Counted from the first letter of the stretch, positions 30,245-43,494 are shown. The stretch: 64,000 nt of DNA from Tubulanus polymorphus (GCF_964204645.1 NC_134032.1:6751175-6815174), one strand, 5' to 3'. The notes: generated by a model from the sequence alone, not told the origin. Translations and numbers: made by a program.

Positions 30245-31575
30245 AGGGTCATCTGCCACTAGAGAACCTATTCTTTTCCTGCCTTTTTTCATTTTTTCGA
30301 GTTTTCCATTCCACTGGACATAGTCTCCCGTCTCCATTGAATATCGAATTTCAGTTTTTTAACATCTAAATTGTCACTCATAGACTTCTCCAGCCGATCG
30401 CATTTCCTTTTTAAATTTCTATATTTTTTATTCGCATCATCTAAACTTGTCCTGAGTTCGGCATCAGGAGATGCTGAGCTTAACTCCTGAATCTTATTAT
30501 CTTTCCTTTTGATATTCTGATTGAGAACGCGCACACTTTTTTTAAAAACAATGCCTTAAGTCCACTAATCCGAGTCTCATACTTTTGAGCCATGTCTTTA
30601 CGTATCCCAAAAGATATTTTTAGTCTCTGACGTAGGGATGCACATTTGCTGCATCCCGATGATTGCACTTGAACTGGTTGAACTCGGATGACGAGAAACG
30701 CATGTTACAAAGTCATCAGCGCACACTGTGGAAAATCGATCAAACTCACTAGAGTCAGTCAGTTTTTTAAATTGTCCCACTTTCCTCAATAACTTTTGAA
30801 TCGCATTTTTCAGATGATATGACTCTGGTTTTTCATTGTCAGTAAATTTTGACTGCACTACTTTGATTGTCTTTGACAAACTCTTCTTATTGCTATAGTA
30901 TATTTGCAAAATGTGTCCATTTTTTATTGATGCAGTACTCTGTAGTAGGCCTATTTCTCCATATGACGTGTCCAAAAAATGTCTTCCAACACCCTTTTTG
31001 GTAACCTCCTTGCATGTGCTGTCATCAGCCAAATCATACTGAAAAAAAAGTGCAAAAAATTAGTTTAAAATGGGTCTAAATACATTGTACATTACATTCT
31101 GCAAAAAAACACGTGCGTTTGTTTACCAGTCAAACCCAGTTTGCCAATGAGCAGATCGGATGCAGGTCACGTGACCGTCTTAATAGAAACATGTAAACAA
31201 AACAGAAACCGAATTTCTCCCTCACCCTACCCAAAATACCCTAAACAACACAACATATAATGAGAAAGCATTGTATTAAATAATTTGACACCATAAAACT
31301 GAAGCAGCAACGATAAATAGCCGTTAACTTTGTGAGAAAACCGACGACAAATTTGTTGTAAAAATCCAAGATGGTGTCACCAATCGTCGCAACACAAAAT
31401 TTTCTGGAAGTTATTTGACACAGTTCTGATGATCTTACACACTTCAAACTTCATATTTATTGAGCAAACATAATATATTTAATACATTTATAAGTTTTAA
31501 AACTGAACAGACCTACCTTTGGACAGACTCCGGCGTTGAAAAAGCATTGAAAATCCAGAATATCACCAAATCACA
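30245..31575 (-). pseudogene. spliced leftward gene remnant with coiled coil
   Basis: Two exons can be seen. The upstream one ends ...GVCPK at 31517 with donor GTAGGT. The next starts at 31038 after a TTTTTTTTCAG acceptor and continues in frame as YDLADDSTCKEV. The second exon is open to 30598; the coding signal then passes through two other frames (about 30480-30668 and 30289-30534), with coiled-coil sequence (KYRNLKRKCDRLEKSM). The frame changes suggest a decayed gene. The family is not recognised; a transposon origin is possible because the surroundings are repeat-rich. Confidence 0.45.
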
Positions 31576-33209
31576 ACCACTCCACCGATCTTGAAAATTC
31601 GACAAGAAGAAGAAAGACCCGGATGTTTATGATGTCATAGACGTGATGACATCACTGGGAATCCCTTAACTGGCCAATCAGAGCGATTTTGCTAACAGGT
31701 GCCCCGCGGAAGTCCTGAAACCGCGTCACACTAGATCAGCGCACAGTGCGTACATTGTTTAGCCACGTACCTAGTCATTCAAATTCTATTTAATCTACGC
31801 GTTCAATGATTGGTTGTTGGTAAGAGTTTAACCCCGCCTACAAAGTTACATTTTGTTGACACGATATTTTGATGACGTAGCTGTCAGATCGGCAGCAGAC
31901 GCTGTAACGCGAATTCGGCCTTCGATTCAGGGGTGGTTTCCCACCGTAATTTGGAAAGTAAGTAAGCTCTTTTTATTACACAATGTAACTTTTTTAAACC
32001 TACTTATAAGGAGTATATAGAAAGTTCATTTATTAAAATCGATTAAGAATTGACCGAGATCTAGTTGTTTGAATGCGTGAAATTTGCCGGTTCCAGTGCG
32101 GGCCGCGCACTAAGGCCGTGCGTAGCTGGACGAGTCTATTCTATAATTTATGCAGGGGTGTAAAAAAAAGATGGAATCTACTGTTAATTAACTAATTATT
32201 AAAATCAACTTCTAATTATATGACATTTATATCGTAATAGCTGGAAAATGTACATTTAAGAAGCTTTTTCCGTGAAAACCGTGGCGAGAAAATTTCATTT
32301 GATTTCCGCAAACCAACCTTCAACCCCTCGAAACGAAATGGTGAAATAAAAACTTAAAACAGCTGTTTTTTCTAGGGCACGACATTGGCTTTCATTCTGA
32401 ACGTTTTCCATTAGGATTTAAGAGTATCGTGGCCTATGAATTGTCACGGAACACCTGAAACTCTGCAGTTATTCTTCTGTATAGGAAATCTAACGAAACG
32501 ACGCCTTTTTCCGATCTTCCTCAGCTCAATCTTATAACGTTTTCATGTTTTTTTTCCAGACGTCAAATAAATAATGTGATAAGACTATGAGTTTCCAGGG
32601 AAAGGAAAGAACAGGCCAGGGCTGAGGCAGCCACAAAATAACCAAAAATGGTAATATAAGATTAAGAAATATTATTTACTTACAAATCTTTATTCCAAAA
32701 ATATATATGTATCTTGATATGCACATGAATTCTCTTTTTTTGTAGCATCTAAACAATGTTTGAAAACAAAAATCGAAGAAACAAATCAATCAATCACCAA
32801 TCATGAAAAAGAAATAAATTTAAGTAAGTTATTTCGCAGATCTAGGGAGGGGCCAATGAGCCCCCTCCTCCATTACTGAAAAAAATCTTCCATGATTTTA
32901 AATAATACATACTTTCGTTTACAATGAAATATTACATCTTTGTTTAACTGTTTAAGAAGCAGGGAAAGGGAATTTCACATGAATTCTTTACTCTTGAAAT
33001 GCAGGAAATAAGAACCCCAAATAAGAACCCAGACCCCACCAGTACCAGGCGCCGGAAAATCGCCTTGCACCTTGCGCTTGGTGACATTTGTCTTAATAAT
33101 ATGTATTTAGGTCCACCCTAACTGATCCGCCCTTATCTAGAGGGCTTAAATCTGGACTAATTTAATCACTCATTTAGATCTCGCTTAATTTTTCTTTTCT
33201 TATTTCAGA
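31576..33209 (+). other. putative promoter and 5' exons of the PHD/transposase-like gene
   Basis: A less AT-rich stretch (31600-31930) separates the leftward remnant from a rightward gene and could be a bidirectional promoter. Rightward splice-like sites follow: donor GTAAGTAAG near 31957, acceptor TTTTTTTCCAG near 32560, acceptor TTTTTTTGTAG near 32745, donor GTAAGTT near 32824 and acceptor TTTTCTTATTTCAG near 33208. The small exons between them have no clear coding frame, so they may be untranslated. Confidence 0.3.
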
Positions 33210-33878
33210 TTTATCCGCTAATAACAACGAATCATCCAATCACCAATCAGTTAATTGCAATAAATCATCCAATTTCAATTTCAACGAATCACCAATCAGC
33301 AAATTATAATTTCATCGAATCACCAATCAGCAGATTATAATTTCATCGGATCAACGATTCACAAATCAGCAAATTATAATTTCATCGGATCAATGAATCA
33401 CCAATCAGCAAATTTCATCGGATCAACGAATCACCAATCAGCAAATTTCATCGTATCTACGAATCACCAATCAGCAAATTATAATTTCATCGGACCAACG
33501 AATCACCAATCAGCAAATTATAATTTCATCGGATCAACAAATCACCAATCAGCAAATTTCGTCGAATCTGAGTTTTATAATCCATTATCCCATGTTTCAT
33601 CCCTGCATGTCCAGTTAATTGATCACCAAATTATAATACATAATCAATCCATCCAAATTCAAAGCCAGCAGGCAAAAATCAAGGCCCTAATTCAAGAAAA
33701 ACAAACTTTGGAAAACCAATTGCAAAAAGACCTGCTGGAAGTGACTCGCAGCGATGAAACATGTATCTATGCAAGAAAACTAAATTCAACAAAATCATTG
33801 TGTTATTTTCAGGTATCGGTTCCAAGCAAGCCATTCATGCATGCATCTAGAGAGAGGTCGAGAGAGCTAATCGATTGA
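33210..33878 (+). other. open frame over a NHQSAN minisatellite
   Basis: From about 33250 to 33560 a 24-39 bp unit containing AATCACCAATCAGCAAATT is repeated about eight times. One frame stays open (33393-33878) and encodes repeated NHQSAN(YN)FIGST, then a Gln-rich coiled-coil-like stretch. An acceptor TTATTTTCAG lies at 33803-33812. It could be an exon of the gene that continues at 33875, but the frames do not join cleanly. Coding status is uncertain. Confidence 0.4.
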
Positions 33879-34168
33879 GGACCTTTCCGGTTAGTACGTC
33901 CACACGTGTGCACTCTGGATTCTGCTCTGACGATTGTGTTGCAACTCTTGCAACTTTCGTCAAGCAGAATCCAGACCTAACCAGAAAGGCCCTAGATTCA
34001 GCCAAAATTGTCCTTATGGGCAAGCTCTCTCCATCAGACGCCTTGCGGATGCATCTCCTTCTTCGAATTCCTGAAACCAGAATTGACAAATTGAAAAGTT
34101 TTTTAATATCGCATGGCTTAGATATACCATCAAGCCAGATCTGCGAAGATATAAATCTGCCGTATTGA
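33875..34168 (+). pseudogene. N-terminal region of the transposase-like gene
   Basis: 97 codons, open, with 'LVMGKLS'-like hydrophobic spacing and the segment 'LLLRIPETRIDKLKSFLISHGLDIPSS'. This resembles the N-terminal part of a large multicopy protein family seen in cnidarian and mollusc genomes (recalled, not searched). It is present only here, upstream of the first repeat copy, not in the tandem copies. Confidence 0.45.
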
Positions 34169-34329
34169 GCAGCCTTAATCTAGAGGTTGGTAGTATACCA
34201 ATGCTCGTTTCAGCAAAATCCGAAGAAGAAGACAGGGGTAGTTTATGCTCATGTTTCCTGCTTACGATCTATCATCGAAGCAGTCTGTACCAGACTTTAT
34301 CTGACCGACTAACTGAAATTTCATTCTGA

Positions 34330-36068
34330 ACGCAATGATTCGATCTGGATAAAGTTTGGTGCAGACAAGGGGGTGGGTACAAGTACTAAACTGGCGTTTT
34401 CAGTCGTCAACTCTAGTACACCCAATAGCATTGATCAAACGGTACTGCTCGCCTTCATTGAAGCCTACGACTCATCGGAAAACATTCGGACCATTTTCAG
34501 CTCTTATTCTGAGCAATTTTTCCAACTAAATTCAATTCAAATTCAGGACAAAGAGGGCAAGCAGCATATTTTCAACATAAGTAAGTTCATAATCGGAGAT
34601 TACTGCTGGTTATGCAATGCTAAGGGCCATATTGGAGCTTCAGGCGCATTCCCTTGTTTGTGGTGTCTCGTTAAACTCGCAAATCTCAGGCGAAGGGATG
34701 GATCTCCCCATACACCAATGCTTGTTGGAGGTACTTTGGAAAACCCTGAGTGTCAGTTCGAGCAAAGAACCGTTTCGACCTATCTGGCAGACTTTGACAG
34801 CCACAATTCCGGAACTGACACCTCCAACAAAGGAATAAACAGTATATCCAATTCATTGCTCTTCCTCATGGACAATCTCAACTACAATTAGTACCGCCCC
34901 CCCCTTCATTTATCTTTAGGCATTGGATTAACATTATTCCAGCTACTTGAAAATTTATGTGCTGAGCTCGATCAAAATTCATTATCTACTAGAGATCCCG
35001 AGCTGTTCGTTAAGTGGCAGACGCTCAGTGCACAAGTAGCTTCTTTAGATGATGAGGTGAAGAGCGAAATGTTTTAATTAGAATCACTTAGAAAACACCT
35101 GAAAATTTGCGAAACGAGACACCATAAACCAATCAATGACCCTTGCGATGCAGTGATCTGCGTTCTAAACGCAGATAACCATACAAGGGTGATTGATTGG
35201 ATCGAATGCAACCTTTGTCACAAATGGCTACATTATCAATGTGCTGGTTTCCTCGAAAATGTACCGGATGTGACAGTCGACTACGTCTGTCCGCAATGCA
35301 TTGATGAAGGACTATCGCTGGAGAAGATGATTTCCAGCAATTCAACAAAGGTGGCGATGCAATCTGAGCGTGTGAGATCACTTCAAGCCCGTCTTTCTTC
35401 CTCTCGACAGGAACTCACCAGCGTTTTCACACAAGTGAAATCAGTGATGGGCCCCTGCGAGACGGAACTTAACCGAGTGCTTGAAGATGATCTCCATGTT
35501 CAGAGACCGGCATACCATTCTATGTGTTTTATTGGGAATCATATTCGACGGATGTTCCTCATCAATGACAAAGTGGACGCCCCTGCAAAGCTGCTGTCTG
35601 TGGTTAAAGATCAAACAAATGATTACGATCATTTGTATGATCTTTATGCCACATTCAGCAAGATCCATCACTTTTTAAATGCAGCAAGATTTTTGTCACC
35701 TCTCGAAATAGAACACATGTGCAAGTTGTGTCATGAATTCGGTGAAAAGTTTCCCGCACACTTTCCCAATCAAGCCATCACTCCAAAAATCCACGTGCTT
35801 GTCTTCGAGGTTCCTCGATTCCTCCGAAGGTGGAAATCCATTGGTATCTTTTCTGAGCAGGGTCTCGAAGGCAAGCATTATTCCGTAAATGCAGATGTGA
35901 TTTCCTTCTGCAGATTTCGAAAAAAATGAAGCGAGCGGCACTTATATTCAATTCTCAACACCTTCGGAGTTTTTCTTGCCAATCAGCTCAAACGGGAAAG
36001 TTGCAGTAAATTCGATCCGAAACATGATGCATCTTATCTGAAATAAAATATGAATGTGATTAAAATTA
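34330..36068 (+). pseudogene. transposase-like gene with PHD finger, array copy 0
   Basis: The first and most 5'-complete copy. It has the 'WIKFGADKG...TSTKLAFSVVN' start, 'IGDYCWLCNAKGHIGASGAFPCLWCL', then (after a frame break) 'SLGIGLTLFQLLE', a PHD-like finger (C-x-V...WIECNLCHKWLHYQC...YVCPQC), a helical segment and the C-terminal 'TPKIHVLVFEVPRFLRRWKSIGIFSEQGLEGKH' that is typical of a widespread DDE-transposase-like family. Lesions are an eight-C run near 34897 that breaks the frame and a TAA at about 35077. It retains the 3' end missing from copies 1-3. The family assignment is tentative. Confidence 0.6.
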
Positions 36069-36409
36069 TGAAAACCAGAGATGCTAGTTTTCCGGAAATC
36101 TCCGGAATTCCGGAAATTTAGGATCGCCGATGTCAATTCTGGAAATTGGGTGAGAATTCCTCGCGGCGACCAGTAATGGCACGGACTGTAAAAGCGTTCG
36201 TTTGCTTGTACTCGTCGTCGCTTCTGTGTTATTTTATCTTGGTCTCTGTTTCCGAGGATGTTCTGCTACAATGTATATATGTGTGCTTGTTGTGGTATCT
36301 GTGCGTGCGTAGGCGGGGCGCCACTGTTGTGACGCCATTTCCAATTAAAAGTCAATTATCTTTACGCGCCGTTGTACATCGTCCCGCTGACGGCCAACAA
36401 TGTGAAGAT

Positions 36410-36468
36410 GCACGTGGTACTAATTAAGATGATATCTAATAAATATCATCTTAATTATTACCACGTGC
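36410..36468. repeat. 26-bp-arm palindrome inside the hAT-like insertion
   Basis: GCACGTGGTACTAATTAAGA continuing to ATAT at 36435 is matched by its reverse complement at 36443-36468, with one mismatch and a 7-base loop. It may be a small foldback element or a transcript hairpin. Confidence 0.85.
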
Positions 36469-36493
36469 GTGCTATGTCCTGAGGCACACAGCT

Positions 36494-36805
36494 TTGAAAC
36501 TTTCTTTTTGCCTGCAGCTGTCAAGCGGGACGGTCAGCAAAATGAGCCCGCACGGAAAGATTGTCAGTCGGGAGTCGGCCGATATAAAGGCAATTGACAG
36601 CGGTATAAAAAATAAATTTAATTGGCACTGGCTAGAGTGTAAGGACAGCAACGGGGACTACTTATCGAACTACATTCGTAAGTTAGACTCAGCTGGCGTG
36701 GCGTACTGCTTCGTTTGTAAAGACCAGGTCAAATACGGTAGTGGCGGGAAAAAAGATATTCTTCGTCACCCGGATAGCGCGCGGCATAAGCAGCGAGGGA
36801 TGTGA
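36494..36805 (+). pseudogene. BED-type zinc-finger fragment of a hAT transposase
   Basis: About 103 codons inside the 36076-36938 element. The segment 'FNWHWLECKD...AYCFVCKDQVKYGSGGKKDILRHPDSARHKQR' has the C-x2-C...H-x-H spacing of BED/hAT DNA-binding fingers. No catalytic domain follows, so the element depended on another copy. Confidence 0.6.
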
Positions 36806-36938
36806 AGCACAACGAATGCCTGCCGTCGTATTTTCAGATACCCAGATCGCTCTAGAATGCATTTCCGGCGATGCAAAAACGCAAAAAGACCCCCGTTCTA
36901 AATTCCGGAATTTTGGTACTTTGGCCCTAGCATCTCTG

Positions 36939-39142
36939 TGAAAACTGAAATTATTTTTCGATCAAAAGACAATCATGCGAACTGTAATTATATCAATCAA
37001 ATGAAAATCATGTGAATTCAAATTATTAATCATAGTAAATATCAAATTGAAAAAAATGTATATGGTATTTTGGTGACAAAAACTGCTGCATTTAAAGTGT
37101 TGGATGGAAATACATTTCCAAGTGTTATCACTCAGTCCACACACAGCGTATGACAAAGAAATGATACATTAAGGTCTTTAACTAAAATCTAAACCCTATG
37201 AAACATAATATAACTCATCATTTACTTATCCATCTCACAGAAATCCTAATTCAACATGTGTCTTAAATGACTTTGTAAACAACAATCAAATATCAAGACT
37301 ATAAGTTAAAACGTTGATATTTACCTAAAAACTTTCTCCCTTGAAATGCTAAAAAATACAGATAAGTGCTGATTCAGCAACAACAGCAGACATTGGTTGT
37401 ATAATCATTTGTTTTCAAGTCCAGCCTGCGTCTGCTAAATGAACTATTCTTTTATTTCCATCACTCTTTCCATTTACCGATAGATAACAAATGTTTTGCA
37501 ATGTATTTTGCATGGAACCGATACCTTACTTTTGTAAATATTATAAATGGTCAACACCAGTGTGAATATTGTAAATTATTACACAGGAATAAGACACAGT
37601 GTACAGTCATCACAATTGTAAATATTGTAAATAATTACATAGGAATAAGACTGTGTATAGGGGGTACGAGTACTAAACTGGCGTTTTCCGTCGTCAACTC
37701 TAGTACACCCAATAGCATTGATCAAACGGTACTGCTCGCCTTCATTGACGCCTACGACTCCTCGGAAAACATTCGGACCATTTTCAGCTCTTATTCTGAG
37801 CAATTTTTCGAACTAAATTCAATTCAAATTCAGGACAAAGAGGGCAAGCAGCATATTTTCAACATAAGTAAGTTCATAATCGGAGATTACTGCTGGTTAT
37901 GCAATGCTATGGGCCATATTGGAGCTTCAGGCGCATTCCCTTGTTTGTGGTGTCTCGTTAAACTCGCAAATCTCGGGCGAAGGGATGGATCTCCCCATAC
38001 ACCAATGCTTGTTGGAGGGGTACTTTGGAAAACCCTGAGTGTCAGTTCGAGCAAAGAACCGTTTCGACCTATCTGGCAGACTTTGACAGCCACAATTCCG
38101 GAACTGACACCTCCAACAAAGGAATAAACAGTATATCCAATTCATTGCTCTTCCTCATCGACAATCTCAACCAATTAGTACCGCCCCCCTTCATTTATCT
38201 TTAGGCATTGGATTAACATTATTCCAGCTACTTGAAAATTTATGTGCTGAGCTCGATCAAAATTCATTATCTACTAGAGATCCCGAGCTGTTCGTTAAGT
38301 GGCAGACGCTCAGTGCACAAGTAGCTTCTTCAGATGATGAGGTGAAGAGCGAAATGTTTTAATTAGAATCACTTAGAAAACACCTAAAAATTTGCGAAAC
38401 GAGACACCATAAACCCATCAATGACCCTTGCGATGCAGTGATCTGCATTCTAAACGCAGATAACCATACAAGGGTGATTGATTGGATCGAATGCGACCTT
38501 TTTTACAAATGGCTACATTATCAATGTGCTGGTTTCATCGAAAAAGTACCGGATGTGACAGTCGACTACGTCTGTCCGCAATGCATTGATGAAGGACTAT
38601 CGCCGGAGAAGATGATTTCCAGCAATTCAACAAAGGTGGCGATGCAAACTGAGCGTGTGAGATCACTTCAAGCCCGTCTTTCTTCTTCTCGACAGGAACT
38701 CACCAGCGTTTTCACACAAGTGAAATCACTGATGGGCCCCTGCGAGACGGAACTTAACCGAGTGCTTGAAGATGATCTCCATGTTCAGAGACAGGCATAC
38801 CATTCTATGTGTTTTATTGGGAATCATATTCGACGGATGTTCCTCATCAATGACAAAGTGGACGCCCCTGCAAAGCTGCTGTCTGTGGTTAAAGATCAAA
38901 CAAATGATTACGCTCATTCCTATGATCTTTATGCCAGGTTCAGCAAGATCCATCACTTTTTAAATGCAGCAAGATTTTTGTCACCTCTCGAAATAGAACA
39001 CATGTGCAAGTTGTGTCATGAATTCGGTGAAAAGTTTCCAGCACACTTTCCCAATCAAGCCATCACTCCAAAAATCCACGTGCTTGTCTTCGGGGTTCCT
39101 CGATTCCTCCGAAGGTGGAAATCCATTGGTATCTTTAAATTA
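36939..39142 (+). pseudogene. array copy 1 (spacer plus transposase-like gene)
   Basis: Spacer to about 37658, then coding to 39142. Lesions: an extra GG in the GGAGGGGTAC stretch (frameshift near 38015), a six-C run near 38183, a TAA near 38360, PHD residues Cys-His replaced by Phe-Tyr (DLFYKW), and the 3' end deleted so that ATCTTT joins AAATTATG. The open pieces 37501-38127 and 38438-39145 are parts of this decayed copy. Confidence 0.8.
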
Positions 39143-41318
39143 TGAAAACTGAAATTATTTTTCGATCAAAAGACAATCATGCAAACTGTAATTTTATCAA
39201 TCAAATGAAAATCATGTGAATTCAAATTATTAATCATAGTTAATATCAAATTGAAAAAAATGTATATGGTATTTTGGTGACAAAAACTGCTGCAATTAAA
39301 GTGTTGGTGATGGAAATACATTTCCAAGTGTTATCACTCAGTCCACAGGGTATGACAAAGAAATGATACATTAAAGTTTTTATCTAAAATCTAAACCCTA
39401 TGAAACATAATATAACTCATCATATACTTATCCATCTCACAGAAATCCTAATTCAACATGTCAAATATCAAGACTATTAGTTAAAACGTTGATATTTACC
39501 TAAAAACTTTCTCCCTTGAAATGCTCAAAAATACGGATAAGTGCTGATTTAGCAACAACAGCAGACATTGATTGTATAATCATCTGTTTTCAAGTCCAGC
39601 CTTGCGTCTGCTAAATGAACTATTCTTTTATTTCCATCACTATTTCCATTTACCTATAGATAACAAATGTTTCGCAATGTATTTTGCATGGAACCGATAC
39701 CTTACTTTTGTAAATATTATAAATTTTCGACACAAGCGTGAATATTGTAAATTATTACACAGGAATAAGACCCAGTGTACAGTCAACACAATTGTAAATA
39801 TTGTAAATAATTACACAGGAATAAGACTGTGTATAGGGGGTACGAGTACTAAACTGGCGTTTTCAGTCGTCAACTCTAGTACACCCAATAGCATTGATCA
39901 AACGGTACTGCTCGCCTTCTTTGAAGCCTACGACTCCTCGGAAAACATTCGGACCATTTTCAGCTCTTATTCTGAGCAATTTTTCGAACTAAATTCAATT
40001 CAAATTCAGGACAAAGAGGGCAAGCAGCATATTTTCAACATAAGTAAGTTCATAATCGGAGATTACTGCTGGTTATGCAATGCTATGGGCCATATTGGAG
40101 CTTCAGGCGCATTCCCTTGTTTGTGGTGTCTCGTTAAACTCGCAAATCTCGGGCGAAGGGATGGATCTCCCCATACACCAATGCTTGTTGGAGGGGTACT
40201 TTGGGAAACCCTGAGTGTCAGTTCGAGTAAAGAACCGTTTCGACCTATCTGGCAGACTTTGACAGCCACAATTCCGGAACTGACACCTCCAACAAAGGAA
40301 TAAACAGTATATCCAATTCATTGCTCTTCCTCATCGACAATCTCAACCAATTAGTACCGCCCCCCTTCATTTATCTTTAGGCATTGGATTAACATTATTC
40401 CAGCTACTTGAAAATTTATGTGCTGAGCTCGATCAAAATTCATTATCTACTAGAGATCCCGAGCTGTTCGTTAAGTGGCAGACGCTCAGTGCACAAGTAG
40501 CTTCTTTAGATGATGAGGTGAAGAGCGAAATGTTTTAATTAGAATCACTTAGAAAACACCTGAAAATTTGCGAAACGAGACACCATAAACCCATCAATGA
40601 CCCTTGCGATGCAGTGATCTGCGTTCTAAACGCTGATAACCATACAAGGGTGATTGATTGGATCGAATGCGACCTTTTTTACAAATGGCTACATTATCAA
40701 TGTGCTGGTTTCATCGAAAAAGTACCGGATGTGACAGTCGACTACGTCTGTCCGCAATGCATTGATGAAGGACTATCGCCGGAGAAGATGATTTCCAGCA
40801 ATTCAACAAAGGTGGCGATGCAAACTGAGCGTGTGAGATCACTTCAAGCCCGTCTTTCTTCTTCTCGACAGGAACTCACCAGCGTTTTCACACAAGTGAA
40901 ATCACTGATGGGCCCCTGCGAGACGGAACTTAACCGAGTGCTTGAAGATGATCTCCATGTTCAGAGACAGGCATACCATTCTATGTGTTTTATTGGGAAT
41001 CATATTCGACGGATGTTCCTCATCAATGACAAAGTGGACGCCCCTGCAAAGCTGCTGTCTGTGGTTAAAGATCAAACAAATGATTACGCTCATTCCTATG
41101 ATCTTTATGCCAGGTTCAGCAAGATCCATCACTTTTTAAATGCAGCAAGATTTTTGTCACCTCTCGAAATAGAACACATGTGCAAGTTGTGTCATGAATT
41201 CGGTGAAAAGTTTCCAGCACACTTTCCCAATCAAGCCATCACTCCAAAAATCCACGTGCTTGTCTTCGGGGTTCCTCGATTCCTCCGAAGGTGGAAATCC
41301 ATTGGTATCTTTAAATTA
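39143..41318 (+). pseudogene. array copy 2
   Basis: 2176 bp. It shares with copy 1 the GG insertion, six-C run, TAA, the Phe-Tyr change in the PHD finger and the 3' deletion. It differs from copy 1 in the spacer (shorter near 39450) and from copy 3 at only a few positions. It is not functional as a single frame. Confidence 0.85.
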
Positions 41319-43494
41319 TGAAAACTGAAATTATTTTTCGATCAAAAGACAATCATGCAAACTGTAATTTTATCAATCAAATGAAAATCATGTGAATTCA
41401 AATTATTAATCATAGTTAATATCAAATTGAAAAAAATGTATATGGTATTTTGGTGACAAAAACTGCTGCAATTAAAGTGTTGGTGATGGAAATACATTTC
41501 CAAGTGTTATCACTCAGTCCACAGGGTATGACAAAGAAATGATACATTAAAGTTTTTATCTAAAATCTAAACCCTATGAAACATAATATAACTCATCATA
41601 TACTTATCCATCTCACAGAAATCCTAATTCAACATGTCAAATATCAAGACTATTAGTTAAAACGTTGATATTTACCTAAAAACTTTCTCCCTTGAAATGC
41701 TCAAAAATACGGATAAGTGCTGATTCAGCAACAACAGCAGACATTGGTTGTATAATCATCTGTTTTCAAGTCCAGCCTTGCGTCTGCTAAATGAACTATT
41801 CTTTTATTTCCATCACTATTTCCATTTACCTATAGATAACAAATGTTTCGCAATGTATTTTGCATGGAACCGATACCTTACTTTTGTAAATATTATAAAT
41901 TTTCGACACAAGCGTGAATATTGTAAATTATTACACAGGAATAAGACCCAGTGTACAGTCAACACAATTGTAAATATTGTAAATAATTACACAGGAATAA
42001 GACTGTGTATAGGGGGTACGAGTACTAAACTGGCGTTTTCAGTCGTCAACTCTAGTACACCCAATAGCATTGATCAAACGGTACTGCTCGCCTTCTTTGA
42101 AGCCTACGACTCCTCGGAAAACATTCGGACCATTTTCAGCTCTTATTCTGAGCAATTTTTCGAACTAAATTCAATTCAAATTCAGGACAAAGAGGGCAAG
42201 CAGCATATTTTCAACATAAGTAAGTTCATAATCGGAGATTACTGCTGGTTATGCAATGCTATGGGCCATATTGGAGCTTCAGGCGCATTCCCTTGTTTGT
42301 GGTGTCTCGTTAAACTCGCAAATCTCGGGCGAAGGGATGGATCTCCCCATACACCAATGCTTGTTGGAGGGGTACTTTGGGAAACCCTGAGTGTCAGTTC
42401 GAGTAAAGAACCGTTTCGACCTATCTGGCAGACTTTGACAGCCACAATTCCGGAACTGACACCTCCAACAAAGGAATAAACAGTATATCCAATTCATTGC
42501 TCTTCCTCATCGACAATCTCAACCAATTAGTACCGCCCCCCTTCATTTATCTTTAGGCATTGGATTAACATTATTCCAGCTACTTGAAAATTTATGTGCT
42601 GAGCTCGATCAAAATTCATTATCTACTAGAGATCCCGAGCTGTTCGTTAAGTGGCAGACGCTCAGTGCACAAGTAGCTTCTTTAGATGATGAGGTGAAGA
42701 GCGAAATGTTTTAATTAGAATCACTTAGAAAACACCTGAAAATTTGCGAAACGAGACACCATAAACCCATCAATGACCCTTGCGATGCAGTGATCTGCGT
42801 TCTAAACGCTGATAACCATACAAGGGTGATTGATTGGATCGAATGCAACCTTTGTCACAAATGGCTACATTATCAATGTGCTGGTTTCCTCGAAAATGTA
42901 CCGGATGTGACAGTCGACTACGTCTGTCCGCAATGCATTGATGAAGGACTATCGCCGGAGAAGATGATTCCCAGCAATTCAACAAAGGTGGCGATGCAAA
43001 CTGAGCGTGTGAGATCACTCCAAGCCCGTCTTTCTTCCTCTCGACAGGAACTCACCTGCGTTTTCACACAAGTGAAATCACTGATGGGCCCCTGCGAGAC
43101 GGAACTTAACCGAGTGCTTGAAGATGATCTCCATGTTCAGAGACAGGCATACCATTCTATGTGTTTTATTGGGAATCATATTCGACGGATGTTCCTCATC
43201 AATGACAAAGTGGACGCCCCTGCAAAGCTGCTGTCTGTGGTTAAAGATCAAACAAATGATTACGCTCATTTCTATGATCTTTATGCCAGGTTCAGCAAGA
43301 TCCATCACTTTTTAAATGCAGCAAGATTTTTGTCACCTCTCGAAATAGAACACATGTGCAAGTTGTGTCATGAATTCGGTGAAAAGTTTCCCGCACACTT
43401 TCCCAATCAAGCCATCACTCCAAAAATCCACGTGCTTGTCTTCGGGGTTCCTCGATTCCTCCGAAGGTGGAAATCCATTGGTATCTTTAAATTA
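41319..43494 (+). pseudogene. array copy 3
   Basis: 2176 bp. It shares the GG insertion, six-C run, TAA and 3' deletion with copies 1 and 2. Its PHD finger, however, reads NLCHKW as in copy 0, and near 43018-43058 it resembles copy 4. It is therefore a mosaic, consistent with unequal exchange or gene conversion. Confidence 0.85.

Larger units (their letters stand above)
36076..36938 (+). mobile_element. hAT-like insertion in array copy 0
   Basis: 863 bp with 12-bp perfect TIRs CAGAGATGCTAG / CTAGCATCTCTG, flanked by TGAAAAC on both sides (36069-36075 and 36939-36945). The intact target is visible in the other array copies, for example at 45874, so the insertion is proven by comparison. The CAGAGATG-type end suits hAT elements; they normally duplicate 8 bp, and 7 bp match here. 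Confidence 0.9.
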
